This document shows, in pieces, positions 29,801-38,418 of a DNA stretch of 64,000 nucleotides. A program made the position numbers and the translations under genes. Numbering within the stretch: the stretch's first letter is position 1; every line of letters starts with the position of its first letter. Source of the DNA: Sporosarcina beigongshangi (lineage in GTDB: Bacteria > Actinomycetota > Actinomycetes > Actinomycetales > Micrococcaceae); the NCBI RefSeq assembly GCF_016820535.1, contig NZ_JADHDY010000017.1:45873-109872 (forward strand), given 5' to 3'. The notes under the pieces are model-generated. The model worked only from the letters and a program-made list of their open reading frames with translations, was not told the origin of the DNA and made no database searches.

Positions 29801-31936
29801 ATGAGCATTCCGGAGCAGTTCCCGGAGGACCGGGGCAATGGCGCACCGGCTGCACCGCAGGGTGCGGCCGGGGTTCTGGCGGGGTTTGTTCTTCCCGCCA
29901 TCGAGCCCTTCGGCGCCGACAGCCCCGCCCTGGCCGGGCTGCCCGATTTCCCGCCGGTCCCGGCGGTGGTGCCGGAGCCGCCCTCACGCAACGGGGGCGC
30001 GTTCGGTGTCCATTGTGCCGGGATCGAGGCCCTGGAGGCGTACCGGATCCACCAAGCGAAGCTGGACGCGTTCCGGGTCCGGGCCGCCGCGCAGGTGCGC
30101 GGGGCGGCCGAGGTCGAATGGGCGGCCGCGAAGCTCGACCGGTTCCAGCGCAGGGCCATGGACGCCTCCATCGCGGCGGAACTGGCCATGGCCCTGTGCA
30201 TTCCCGAACGGACCGCCGCGTCACTGGACCACAACGCCGGGGACCTGGTCAACGAGTACCCCTCCGTGCTCGCCGGGATGGAGGCCGGGTCCCTCTGCTA
30301 CGGGCACGCGACCGTCATCCTCAGTGAGTGCCGGACCCTGGAAATCACCGACGGCGTCACCGCGGAACTGATGGCCGCGTTCCTGGCCAAGCTGCTGAAG
30401 ATCGTCGCGGGCACCACGGTCGCCGCGTTTAAGGGCAAGGCCCGCCGCGCCCGGGAACGGATGTGCCCGGAATCCCTGGACACCCGCACCAAGGAAGCCT
30501 GGGCACGCCGGAACGTGAGCTGCGAGACCGGCCCCGACGGCATGTCCTGGCTGACCCTGCACCTGCCCACCCTCAGCGCCACAGCGATCTACACCTACCT
30601 CACCCGGCTGGCCCGCGCCGTCAAATACGACGCCGCCACCAGCGACCGCCTGAACAAAAACCGACACCCCGGCACCACCGAGGACCTGCGAGACCACCGC
30701 ACCCTGGACCAGCGCCGCGCCGACATCGCCACCCTCCTGCTCCTGCACCAGGACCCCACCAACCCCGGCAACGACGACACCTCCCCCGCCACCATGAACA
30801 CTGGCGGCACCAGCTTCGGCGCCGGCAATGCCGGTTTCAGCAACAGCCTCGGCGGTGGTGACGGTGCCGACAGCGGCAACAGCTTCCCGCCCACCAAGAA
30901 CACCCCTCCCAACCACCGGGCCAGTCCGGAGGGCCTGGACGGCCTGGACGTACCGGATGTGCCGGACGGCAGCGGCAGCCCTGACGGTGACGATGAACCG
31001 CCGTGGGCGCACTCCGCCCCGCCACCGGGCACCCCGCCCCACCACCCCACCAGCCCGGACGGCACTACCGGCCCGGGTGGTCCGGAAATCCACGGCGGTG
31101 CCGGTGTGCCTGGTATGCGGGAGGATGTGCTCGAGGGTGTGGTGCTGCCCGAGGGGGCCTGCTTCACCACGGGCCAGGACTTCTTCGACGAGGTCGTCGG
31201 TGATGGCAGCGGTTTCACCCCCGACAGGCTCGTTGACGGGATCCCGGAAGAAGAGCCGTGGCAGGAATACCGTGAGCAGCTCGAACGCCTCCAACACGGC
31301 AACACCATGACCGCCCCACCGCTGCCCCAGGGCCTGTTCATCCTCACCGTGCCGATCCTGTCCCTGTTCGGACTCACCAACGAACCCGCCGAAATCGCCG
31401 GCGCCCAGGGCGGGCTGCTGCCCGCCAGCATCGCCCGCGAACTCACCGCCCGGGCACCAGCACTCCTGCGGATCCTCACCGACCCCGTCACCGGGGACGC
31501 CCTGCCACTGCACCCGCAACGCTACACACTCACCAAAACCGAGAAAACAGCCCTCCGCGCCCTCAAGGGCGGCTGCTACATGCCCAACTGCCCCAACCCC
31601 GTCATGGAAACCGACCTCGACCACCTGCGCGCCTTCGAGTTCGGCGGCGCCTCCACCATCGCGAACCTTGCCCCGGCCTGCGAAGCCCACCACCGGCTCC
31701 GGCACCTCAAGGACGACAAAGACAAAAACGGCCAACGCCGCGCCATCAACGAACCCGAACGCCACACCATCACCCTCCGCGGCTGGACCCCGCAACCCAC
31801 CCCCGACGGCCGCGTCGGCTGGACCACCCCCACCGGCCGCTACCAACCACCCACACCCAACGACCCCGCCCGACCCGAATACCCCCACTGGCTCCAACAA
31901 CTCATCACCCAAACCACCAAAACCCAACGCACATAA
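29801..31936 (+). CDS. DUF222 / HNH endonuclease (13E12-repeat family)
   Basis: 711 residues. The DUF222 region covers about residues 60-300. A long Pro/Gly/Asp-rich linker (about 310-430) and a second DUF222-like part follow. The HNH nuclease runs from C592: CYMPNCPNP, then DLDHLRAFEFGG, NLAPACEAHH and RLRHLKD, so the zinc Cys pair, the DH and the HH are intact. Family members are multicopy in actinobacteria and look mobile or selfish, but no repeats or att sites bound this copy. It sits between parC and dinB-like genes and appears to have its own promoter. Confidence 0.88.
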   Translation: MSIPEQFPEDRGNGAPAAPQGAAGVLAGFVLPAIEPFGADSPALAGLPDFPPVPAVVPEPPSRNGGAFGVHCAGIEALEAYRIHQAKLDAFRVRAAAQVRGAAEVEWAAAKLDRFQRRAMDASIAAELAMALCIPERTAASLDHNAGDLVNEYPSVLAGMEAGSLCYGHATVILSECRTLEITDGVTAELMAAFLAKLLKIVAGTTVAAFKGKARRARERMCPESLDTRTKEAWARRNVSCETGPDGMSWLTLHLPTLSATAIYTYLTRLARAVKYDAATSDRLNKNRHPGTTEDLRDHRTLDQRRADIATLLLLHQDPTNPGNDDTSPATMNTGGTSFGAGNAGFSNSLGGGDGADSGNSFPPTKNTPPNHRASPEGLDGLDVPDVPDGSGSPDGDDEPPWAHSAPPPGTPPHHPTSPDGTTGPGGPEIHGGAGVPGMREDVLEGVVLPEGACFTTGQDFFDEVVGDGSGFTPDRLVDGIPEEEPWQEYREQLERLQHGNTMTAPPLPQGLFILTVPILSLFGLTNEPAEIAGAQGGLLPASIARELTARAPALLRILTDPVTGDALPLHPQRYTLTKTEKTALRALKGGCYMPNCPNPVMETDLDHLRAFEFGGASTIANLAPACEAHHRLRHLKDDKDKNGQRRAINEPERHTITLRGWTPQPTPDGRVGWTTPTGRYQPPTPNDPARPEYPHWLQQLITQTTKTQRT

Positions 31937-32122
31937 AAACCACGCAGCGAGGTTCGGCCGGCACGAACTGGCCCTGACAAGCTACTTCGAAGCGCAGAAC
32001 ATACGCCTCCGCCACGCGACGCGCGTCAGCCGGAAGAGCCCGGGGCCGCCACAGTCGGCACGGCCAGGAGGGCTGGATGACGCAAAGCCCAACGTTTGAA
32101 CTGCCCGGCATAGACTGGCCCC

Positions 32123-32641
32123 ATGGCTATCATTCCTGATGAAAAAGACTGGACATGGGTGCTTGAACGCCCTTGTATTGAATGTGGTTTCCGAGCCGGC
32201 AAGGCCACTCCTGCTACGGTCGCGTCCACCATTCCCGCCCTTCTTCCCCGCTGGGTGTCGGCCCTGCGCCGGGCGGGCGCAGAGGAACGCAGCAACCCCG
32301 ATGCCTGGTCAATCCTTGAATACGGGGCGCACGTCAGGGATGTCTTTGAAGTCTTCTGTGCGCGGTTGGAACTGATGCTCCGTGAGGACAACCCCACTTT
32401 TGATAACTGGGACCAGGACAAAGCCGCCCTGGACGGCAACTACGCTTCGCTGGACCCCGAGGAAGTTGCTTCGGAACTGGTGGCAGACGGCATGGATGCC
32501 GCGGCCGCCTTCGGCGCTGTGGACCCGGAGCTCTGGGACCGGCGCGGACTCCGCAGCAACGGCTCCGAATTCACCGTCGTGACCTTGGCCGGTTATTTCC
32601 TGCACGACGTGGTCCACCACCTGCACGACGTCAACGCCTAG
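32123..32641 (+). CDS. DinB-family four-helix protein
   Basis: 172 residues. Conserved histidines at H68-type (EYGAHVRDVFEVF) and at the C-terminus (YFLHDVVHHLHDV) form the metal triad of DinB/maleylpyruvate-isomerase-like four-helix bundles. ATG 32123 is the first start in the frame. Such enzymes are metal-dependent thiol transferases, in actinobacteria often using mycothiol or bacillithiol. The substrate is unknown. Confidence 0.8.
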   Translation: MAIIPDEKDWTWVLERPCIECGFRAGKATPATVASTIPALLPRWVSALRRAGAEERSNPDAWSILEYGAHVRDVFEVFCARLELMLREDNPTFDNWDQDKAALDGNYASLDPEEVASELVADGMDAAAAFGAVDPELWDRRGLRSNGSEFTVVTLAGYFLHDVVHHLHDVNA

Positions 32642-32702
32642 GAAACTACTCCAGGGCCACCACTCCGGCACGCGGAATCTATCCTGTGGTCCTTGGGCCG
32701 GC

Positions 32703-33704
32703 TCACAGGCTCTTGTCCCACGCGGCACTGCTGCGAATCGGTTTGTAGCCCATCCCTTCGTACAAGCCCAGTGCGCCAGTGGGATTCGCTGTGTCAACGT
32801 CGAGTGAGGCGTGGTCGAGCCCGGCAGCGGCAAACCGTGCCATGGCCTCTGCCAACAGGGCTGGCGCAATCCCGCGGCCCCGCCACGCGCGCCGCACGCC
32901 CAGCAGCTCGGTGTACCCTTCGGCGCGACCAGACGCTGCCGCCATCTCCGGATCGACCGTGGCGATCTGGTAGCCGGCAACTTCGCCCGTGGCGGCATCG
33001 ATTGCGACAGTCGACAAGTCACGCCGCAGGTGCTCGTGGGCCATCTGCACCGCCCACTGTTCGGGGGTGCGGGGCTCGGAGCCCCAGTGGTCGGCAAACG
33101 CTTCATTGTGGGCCAGCCGCACGGCCTCGTCCATGTCCTGCGTGAATGAAACCACATCAATTCCGACGGGGTGCGGCACGATGGGAGCATCCGCCAAGGG
33201 GCGCAACATCTCGGAAAAATATCGCACCATCGAATACCCGGCACCGTCCAACAATGCAGTGGTGCCGACATTGTCTGCCTCACCGTAGGCGCGGGCCAGT
33301 GGACCGGGCTGGCCGTCGGCGGCAAACCGCTGAGCCACCCGCGCCTCCTGCCACGCCAAAACAGCGGAGCCCACACCGCGGCGGCGCCACTGTGGATCCA
33401 CGCCACCCATGACGTGTGCCTTCTCCCCCTCCGGGTTTTTGACAACACGCCCGACCGCACGCACGGCTCCCCCGGCATCAAAACCGCCCACCGAATTCTC
33501 GGCCACGGGATTTCGTCTGTCCTCCACCGCCGCCACCAGCTCCGAACGCTGCGTGCGCCACGGAACCTGCTCGGCCTCCTCGATGCGCGCCATCAACTCC
33601 ATCCATGCGTCCACATCGGCGGCTTCGAGAGGCCTGAAGTGCAGGCCGTCCGCGGCGGGAAATGGCGGCAGCTGCCGGTTGTCATCGGGATGCGTCTTTG
33701 TCAT
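32703..33704 (-). CDS. Tandem GNAT N-acetyltransferase
   Basis: 333 residues with two GNAT domains. The first has MGGVDPQWRRRGVGSAVLAW and the second LLGVRRAWRGRGIAPALLAEAM with the CoA-binding RGxGxA loop, followed by LDVDTANPTGALGLYEGMGY. The tandem architecture and size resemble mycothiol synthase (MshD), but conserved MshD signatures beyond that are not evident, so I do not name it so. It ends 9 bases before the cydDC gene begins its 3' side (same strand, upstream direction), so read-through from cyd is possible only if cydDC lacks a terminator. Confidence 0.8.
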   Translation of the reverse strand: MTKTHPDDNRQLPPFPAADGLHFRPLEAADVDAWMELMARIEEAEQVPWRTQRSELVAAVEDRRNPVAENSVGGFDAGGAVRAVGRVVKNPEGEKAHVMGGVDPQWRRRGVGSAVLAWQEARVAQRFAADGQPGPLARAYGEADNVGTTALLDGAGYSMVRYFSEMLRPLADAPIVPHPVGIDVVSFTQDMDEAVRLAHNEAFADHWGSEPRTPEQWAVQMAHEHLRRDLSTVAIDAATGEVAGYQIATVDPEMAAASGRAEGYTELLGVRRAWRGRGIAPALLAEAMARFAAAGLDHASLDVDTANPTGALGLYEGMGYKPIRSSAAWDKSL

Positions 33705-33713
33705 CCCACCAGC

Positions 33714-36700
33714 CTAAAGCCGCGCCGCCCCCGCCGCCAGAACAGAACCGCCAACACCCTCCCCCAGCGAAAGGTGGGAATCCGCGCGCCGGGCAAGTTC
33801 GCCGTCGTGCGTCACCAGCACCACGCCAGCACCGGATAACGCCCGGCGCAATTCGTCGACCAGCTCCCCTGCTTCGTCCTGGCCGAGGTGTGCGGTGGGC
33901 TCGTCAAGAAGTACGACGTCGGCCCCCGCCACGAGCGTCCGGGCCACCGACACCCGGGTCCGCTGTCCACCGGAGAGCCTGTGCCCGCCGGGCCCCACGC
34001 GCGTGTCCAGCCCCAGCGGCAGCTCCGCCAGCCAGGGTCCAAGGCCGACGGTTTCCAGGGCTGCCGCCAACTCCTCACCGGTGGGCGGTGTGGCCGCGGG
34101 GCGGGCCAGTGCGAGGTTGGCACGCAGGGTCGAGTTGAACAGGTAGGCATCCTGGGGGCACCAGGCGATGCTTGCCAAGGTGGCAGGCGAAGCCGGTTTG
34201 TCGTTCAGGTCGTAGCGGCCGGCTTCAGGCGTGAGGAAGCCGAGCAGCACGGCGAGCAGGGTCGACTTTCCTGAACCCGACGGACCGCTGACGCTCCACC
34301 ACCGCCCCCGACTGACAAGGCCATTGAGGCCGGCGAAGACCGGTGCGGCGGCGTTGGGGTAGCGGGCGGCGATGCCATCGACGGCCAGCCGGTCCACCTT
34401 TTCAGCTTCGACGTTCTCTGCGGCGACGACGGTGGCCGGCGCATCGAGCAACGGCAGGGTCCTGTTCATGAGGGCTGCCAGTGCCGGCAGGGAGCTGACG
34501 GCTTCCATGTACATTCCGAGTGGTTCGGCCAGTGCCAGCATCAGCAGTGCGACGACGGCGGCGGCCCTCGGATCGACCCCGGCACCAATGGCCACGGCGG
34601 CCGTGGCCATAGCGGCGAACGAAGTCAGCAGGGCAACGAAACCCTGGCCCATGCCGTCAGTCCAGGCAATTCGACGCAGGGGCCTGGCAACTGCCTTGTC
34701 GGTCCGGCTGAACCGGGCGGCCTCAGATTCACCGACCCCATTGGCCGCCAACTGGCTTGCTGCGGCAAACAAGGTGGTGGTGCGCCCGGCGAGCCAGATC
34801 CGGTGGATGGCGGCAGCGGCCGAGGCACGCCGCTGGGCGGCCAGCACCAGGACCGGCAACACCAACAGTGCAACCGCCCCAAGGACCAGCACCACAACCA
34901 CGGCCTCAGGGACCAGCAGGTGCACCGTCAGGAGGACCGCCCCATAGGAGATCAAGGCCGACGGGATGGGCACCACCACGCGGGGAACCGCGTCTCGCAG
35001 TTCATCGACATCGGCCACGAGCGTGCCGAGGGCACCTCCCGACCGGGTGAGCCGGCCCCAGTGGAGCACTGAGGAACCCAGCGAGTCCCAGAGCTTGAGC
35101 CGCAGCTCGGCGGCCCAGCGGAACACGGCGTCGTGGGTCAGCAGGCGTTCCGAGTAGCGCAGCACGGAGCGTCCAATGCCGAAGGCACGCACCCCCACAA
35201 TCAGAGTCATCAGGTACAGGATGGGCGGCTGCGCGGCCGCCCACACAATCAGCCAGCCCGAGATGCCTGACAGGGCCGCTGCGCACAGGGTGGCCAGGGC
35301 AGACACCAGTATGCCGGCGGCGAAGCGGGGCGAGCCCAGTGGCAGCTGGCGCAGGTTGCGCCAACTGAAGCGGGCGGGCTCAACAACTTTGGCGAGGGCA
35401 TCCACCGGCATGGAGTCAGGCGTGGAGTCAGGCCGGCCCCCAGTTGTCAGGCCGGCCGCAGTGGCACGAGCCTGCAGGGGGCCGTCGGTTGCGGCAAGAG
35501 CGCGTGGCATTGCAGCGGCCACGGCAACGTCGTCATCGCTGCCGGGACGGCCGGCGTCGCCCGCTCCGGGCACCGCCGGAGCCTGCCCTTCCAGGCCCGC
35601 AGCCAATTGCGTGTCGTGCGTCGCCACGACCACGGCCACGCTCCCCCGCAGCCCGGCGAGGGATGCCCGGACCGTCCGGGCCGATTCGGGGTCCAGGTGT
35701 GCAGTTGGTTCATCGAGCAGTGCAAGTTCCACGGCGGGGTCGACGGCGATGCGCGCCAGTGCGCGGGCCACTGCCACGCGGCGCAGCTCACCCGGGCTGC
35801 ACTCCACCACCTTGCGCCGCGCCAGGTGCGCGCCGTTGACGGAGGCCAGCGCGGCGGCCACGGCATCCGCGCCAACGTGCAGTTCGGAGGGTCCGGACGC
35901 GTAGAGGGCGACCTCATCGGCCACCGACTCCTCCGTAAATAGGGGATGCTGTGAGACGAATACGACGCCCTGCGGATGGCGCACGGCCAGTTCGCCGTCC
36001 AGGACGGCGGCACCGGGCCCGGCAGCCGGGAGGGTGCCGGCCATGGCGGCCAGGATGGTTGACTTTCCGGTCCCGCTGGGTGTGTCCAGGACCAGTGCTG
36101 CTCCCGCCGCCAGGCTGGCCGTGAACCCGGCAACGGCCGGTTCGGTTCGCCCCGCATACCGGACACTGAAATTGCGGGCCACCATAATCGGCCCCGTCTC
36201 GGACAGTGCCAAGGCCCCCGGAGCCTGCACGGATGCCGGGGGCGCCTCGTTCGGTCCAGGCGCAACAGTCCCGGCCGGTACATCAGGACGGAGGGCCGCG
36301 GAGGAAGGCGTGCCGGGCTGGGAGGCGGCTCCGCCGTCGAGAATTTCCGTGGCGCGGCGCAGCGCCTCCACCCCGTCCTCGCTGCCGTGGTGGGCGGCAC
36401 CCAGGTCGCGCAGCGGCTTGAAGCACTCCGGCGCCAGCATGAGCGCCAGCAGCCCCGCCTCAAGCGGCATGTCCCCGGCCACAAGGCGGACGCCGATGAA
36501 CACGGCAACCACGGCCACGGAAATGGTGCTGATCAGTTCCAGCGCCATGGACGACAGGAACGCGGTGCGCAGGGTGGACATGGTGGTCTTGCGGTAGGCC
36601 TCACAAACGTCGGCCAGGGCGCGGCGCTGGGCGGAGGCACGGCGCAGTCCCACCAGGACCGGCAGCCCGCGGGCCAGCTCAAGCAGGTGGTTGGAGAGCC

Positions 36701-37262
36701 GGTCCAGCCCGTCGGCGGCCGCTGAAACCCGGTCCTGTGTGTGGTGGCCGATCAGGATCATGAACACGGGCACCAGTGGCACAGTCAGGGCCACAATGAA
36801 GGCGCTGACCCAGTCGGTGAGAAGGATCTGCAGGCCCAGCAGCAGCGGAAGCACGGCCGTGGCGACCAGTGCGGGCAGGTAGCTGGCAAAGTAGTTGTCC
36901 AGGCCGTCCAGGCCGCGGCTGGCCAGCATGGCTTCGGCGCCGACGGCACCGCCCTGCCCCGCATGGCGCCGGTCCAGGCGGTGCGCCACAAGCTTGGCAC
37001 GCAGTTCCTCCTTCGCGCCGAGTGCGGCACGCCTGGCCAGCACCTGCTGGCCCCACACCGCGGCGGCCAGCAGCACCGAGCCCACACCCCCCTGCACCAG
37101 CAGCCTGGTGGCGTCCAGCGGGGACCCGGCGGCCCACTGGGCCAGGGCGTACGCCAAGGCGCCAAGGCCCAGGACCAGGCCCGCGGCCTTAAGGGCGGCG
37201 AGCCCGCCGAGTCCGGCCAGGGCCAACCTGGTGGAGTTTCCGGGAGGGAGTGTGGGCTTCAA
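33714..37262 (-). CDS. cydDC: Fused thiol/haem ABC exporter CydDC
   Basis: About 1182 residues from TTG 37262. The order is six-helix domain, NBD1, six-helix domain, NBD2, so CydD and CydC are one chain. NBD2 is canonical: GPSGSGKST near 993, LSGGQ near 1096 and VVLLDEPTAHL. NBD1 has Walker A TPSGTGKST without the leading Gly, CSPGE in place of LSGGQ (near 488) and a normal LALLDEPTAHLD. CydDC exports reductant or haem-linked thiols needed for cytochrome bd assembly. TTG 37262 lies 1 base after the cydB stop and begins with the usual MKPxLPP; an ATG at 37328 would overlap cydB by 65 bases. Confidence 0.9.
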   Translation of the reverse strand: MKPTLPPGNSTRLALAGLGGLAALKAAGLVLGLGALAYALAQWAAGSPLDATRLLVQGGVGSVLLAAAVWGQQVLARRAALGAKEELRAKLVAHRLDRRHAGQGGAVGAEAMLASRGLDGLDNYFASYLPALVATAVLPLLLGLQILLTDWVSAFIVALTVPLVPVFMILIGHHTQDRVSAAADGLDRLSNHLLELARGLPVLVGLRRASAQRRALADVCEAYRKTTMSTLRTAFLSSMALELISTISVAVVAVFIGVRLVAGDMPLEAGLLALMLAPECFKPLRDLGAAHHGSEDGVEALRRATEILDGGAASQPGTPSSAALRPDVPAGTVAPGPNEAPPASVQAPGALALSETGPIMVARNFSVRYAGRTEPAVAGFTASLAAGAALVLDTPSGTGKSTILAAMAGTLPAAGPGAAVLDGELAVRHPQGVVFVSQHPLFTEESVADEVALYASGPSELHVGADAVAAALASVNGAHLARRKVVECSPGELRRVAVARALARIAVDPAVELALLDEPTAHLDPESARTVRASLAGLRGSVAVVVATHDTQLAAGLEGQAPAVPGAGDAGRPGSDDDVAVAAAMPRALAATDGPLQARATAAGLTTGGRPDSTPDSMPVDALAKVVEPARFSWRNLRQLPLGSPRFAAGILVSALATLCAAALSGISGWLIVWAAAQPPILYLMTLIVGVRAFGIGRSVLRYSERLLTHDAVFRWAAELRLKLWDSLGSSVLHWGRLTRSGGALGTLVADVDELRDAVPRVVVPIPSALISYGAVLLTVHLLVPEAVVVVLVLGAVALLVLPVLVLAAQRRASAAAAIHRIWLAGRTTTLFAAASQLAANGVGESEAARFSRTDKAVARPLRRIAWTDGMGQGFVALLTSFAAMATAAVAIGAGVDPRAAAVVALLMLALAEPLGMYMEAVSSLPALAALMNRTLPLLDAPATVVAAENVEAEKVDRLAVDGIAARYPNAAAPVFAGLNGLVSRGRWWSVSGPSGSGKSTLLAVLLGFLTPEAGRYDLNDKPASPATLASIAWCPQDAYLFNSTLRANLALARPAATPPTGEELAAALETVGLGPWLAELPLGLDTRVGPGGHRLSGGQRTRVSVARTLVAGADVVLLDEPTAHLGQDEAGELVDELRRALSGAGVVLVTHDGELARRADSHLSLGEGVGGSVLAAGAARL

Positions 37263-37263
37263 C

Positions 37264-38334
37264 TTAGTTTCCGTTTCCTGCCGCTGCCTGGATTTCTTTT
37301 CCCGCAGCATTTCCGACAGCGGGGTCAAAGTCGTGCGGTTCCGGCAGGTGCGCCGCGGAGATCCGCTTGCGGAAGACCCAGTACGTCCAGGCCTGGTAGG
37401 CCAGCACGAGCGGCACGCCCACAGCGGCCACGATCGACATCAGGCCCAGCGTGTAGCTGGAAGAGGACGCGTTTTCCACCGTCAGGTTCCACATCGGGTT
37501 CAGCGTCGAAGGCAGCACGACGGGGTAGACGGCACTGAAGATCGCGGCGGCTCCGGCCAGCAGGAACACGCCCATGGCCATAAAGCTCAGACCCTCGCGG
37601 TTGGCACGATTGGCAATCCAGGAGGCCACAGCGGCGGCCACCGCCACGGCGATCAGGAGCCAGCTGAACCATTTGCCGTTCTCAAGGGCCACCGCAATGG
37701 CCCACACGGCCATGGGCACCAGCCCCAGTGGCATCCACCGTCCCACGAGGCGGCGGGCGCGGTGGCGGATTTCGCCGTCGGTCTTCAGGGCCACAAAAGC
37801 GGAGGCATGAATGACGGCAAAGCCCACCACGGCCAGGCCGCCGAGGACCGCGTACCAGCTGAACCACGCGAAGGGTCCACCCACGCGGTCGCCGTTGGCG
37901 TTCAGCGGCAGGCCGGTGGTTGTCAGGGCGAGCATGGAGCCGATGCCGAAGGCTGCCACGAACGAGCCAAGGGCGATGGCCCAGTCCCAAACGGTCCGCC
38001 AGCGGTCGGCGTGAACCTTGCCGCGGTATTCAAACGCCACTGCCCGGAAGATCAAGCCCAGCAGCACCAGAACCAGCGGGATGTAGAGTGCCGAGAACAA
38101 GGAGGCGTACCAGAACGGGAACGCCGCGAAGGTGGCGCCGCCGGCGGTCAGCAGCCACACCTCGTTGCCATCCCAGACGGGCCCCACGGTGTTGAGCAGG
38201 ACGCGGCGTTCCTTCTCGCCGCGGGCGAAGGCCTTCATGAGCATGCCGACACCGAGGTCGAAACCCTCCAGGAACAGGTAGCCGATCCACAGCACGGCAA
38301 TCAGTATGAACCACAAAGTGGGGAGGAAATCCAT
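37264..38334 (-). CDS. cydB: Cytochrome bd ubiquinol oxidase subunit II
   Basis: 356 residues with about nine membrane helices. MDFLPTLWFILIAVLWIGYL and LEGFDLGVGML are the family start, and GPVWDGNEVWLLTAGGA is the conserved Q-site-side segment. ATG 38334 follows AAGGA 7 bases upstream; a TTG 3 bases earlier is less likely. It lies between cydA (81-base gap) and cydDC in the same operon. Confidence 0.96.
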   Translation of the reverse strand: MDFLPTLWFILIAVLWIGYLFLEGFDLGVGMLMKAFARGEKERRVLLNTVGPVWDGNEVWLLTAGGATFAAFPFWYASLFSALYIPLVLVLLGLIFRAVAFEYRGKVHADRWRTVWDWAIALGSFVAAFGIGSMLALTTTGLPLNANGDRVGGPFAWFSWYAVLGGLAVVGFAVIHASAFVALKTDGEIRHRARRLVGRWMPLGLVPMAVWAIAVALENGKWFSWLLIAVAVAAAVASWIANRANREGLSFMAMGVFLLAGAAAIFSAVYPVVLPSTLNPMWNLTVENASSSSYTLGLMSIVAAVGVPLVLAYQAWTYWVFRKRISAAHLPEPHDFDPAVGNAAGKEIQAAAGNGN

Positions 38335-38418
38335 CAATAATCCTTAGAAATCAGGGGCTGCGGGAGGCGGGCAGCGTCCGTGGCGGGCAGGCCGACAGGG
38401 CGCCGGAGGTGCGCGGAA

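Noticed and set aside
29801..31936. HNH gene as part of an intron, insertion sequence or prophage
   Set aside because: No terminal repeats, target duplication, transposase or phage genes flank it, and the neighbours are intact.
32703..33704. Mycothiol synthase (mshD) assignment of the tandem GNAT
   Set aside because: The architecture fits, but I cannot see MshD-specific residues, and many tandem GNATs are not MshD.
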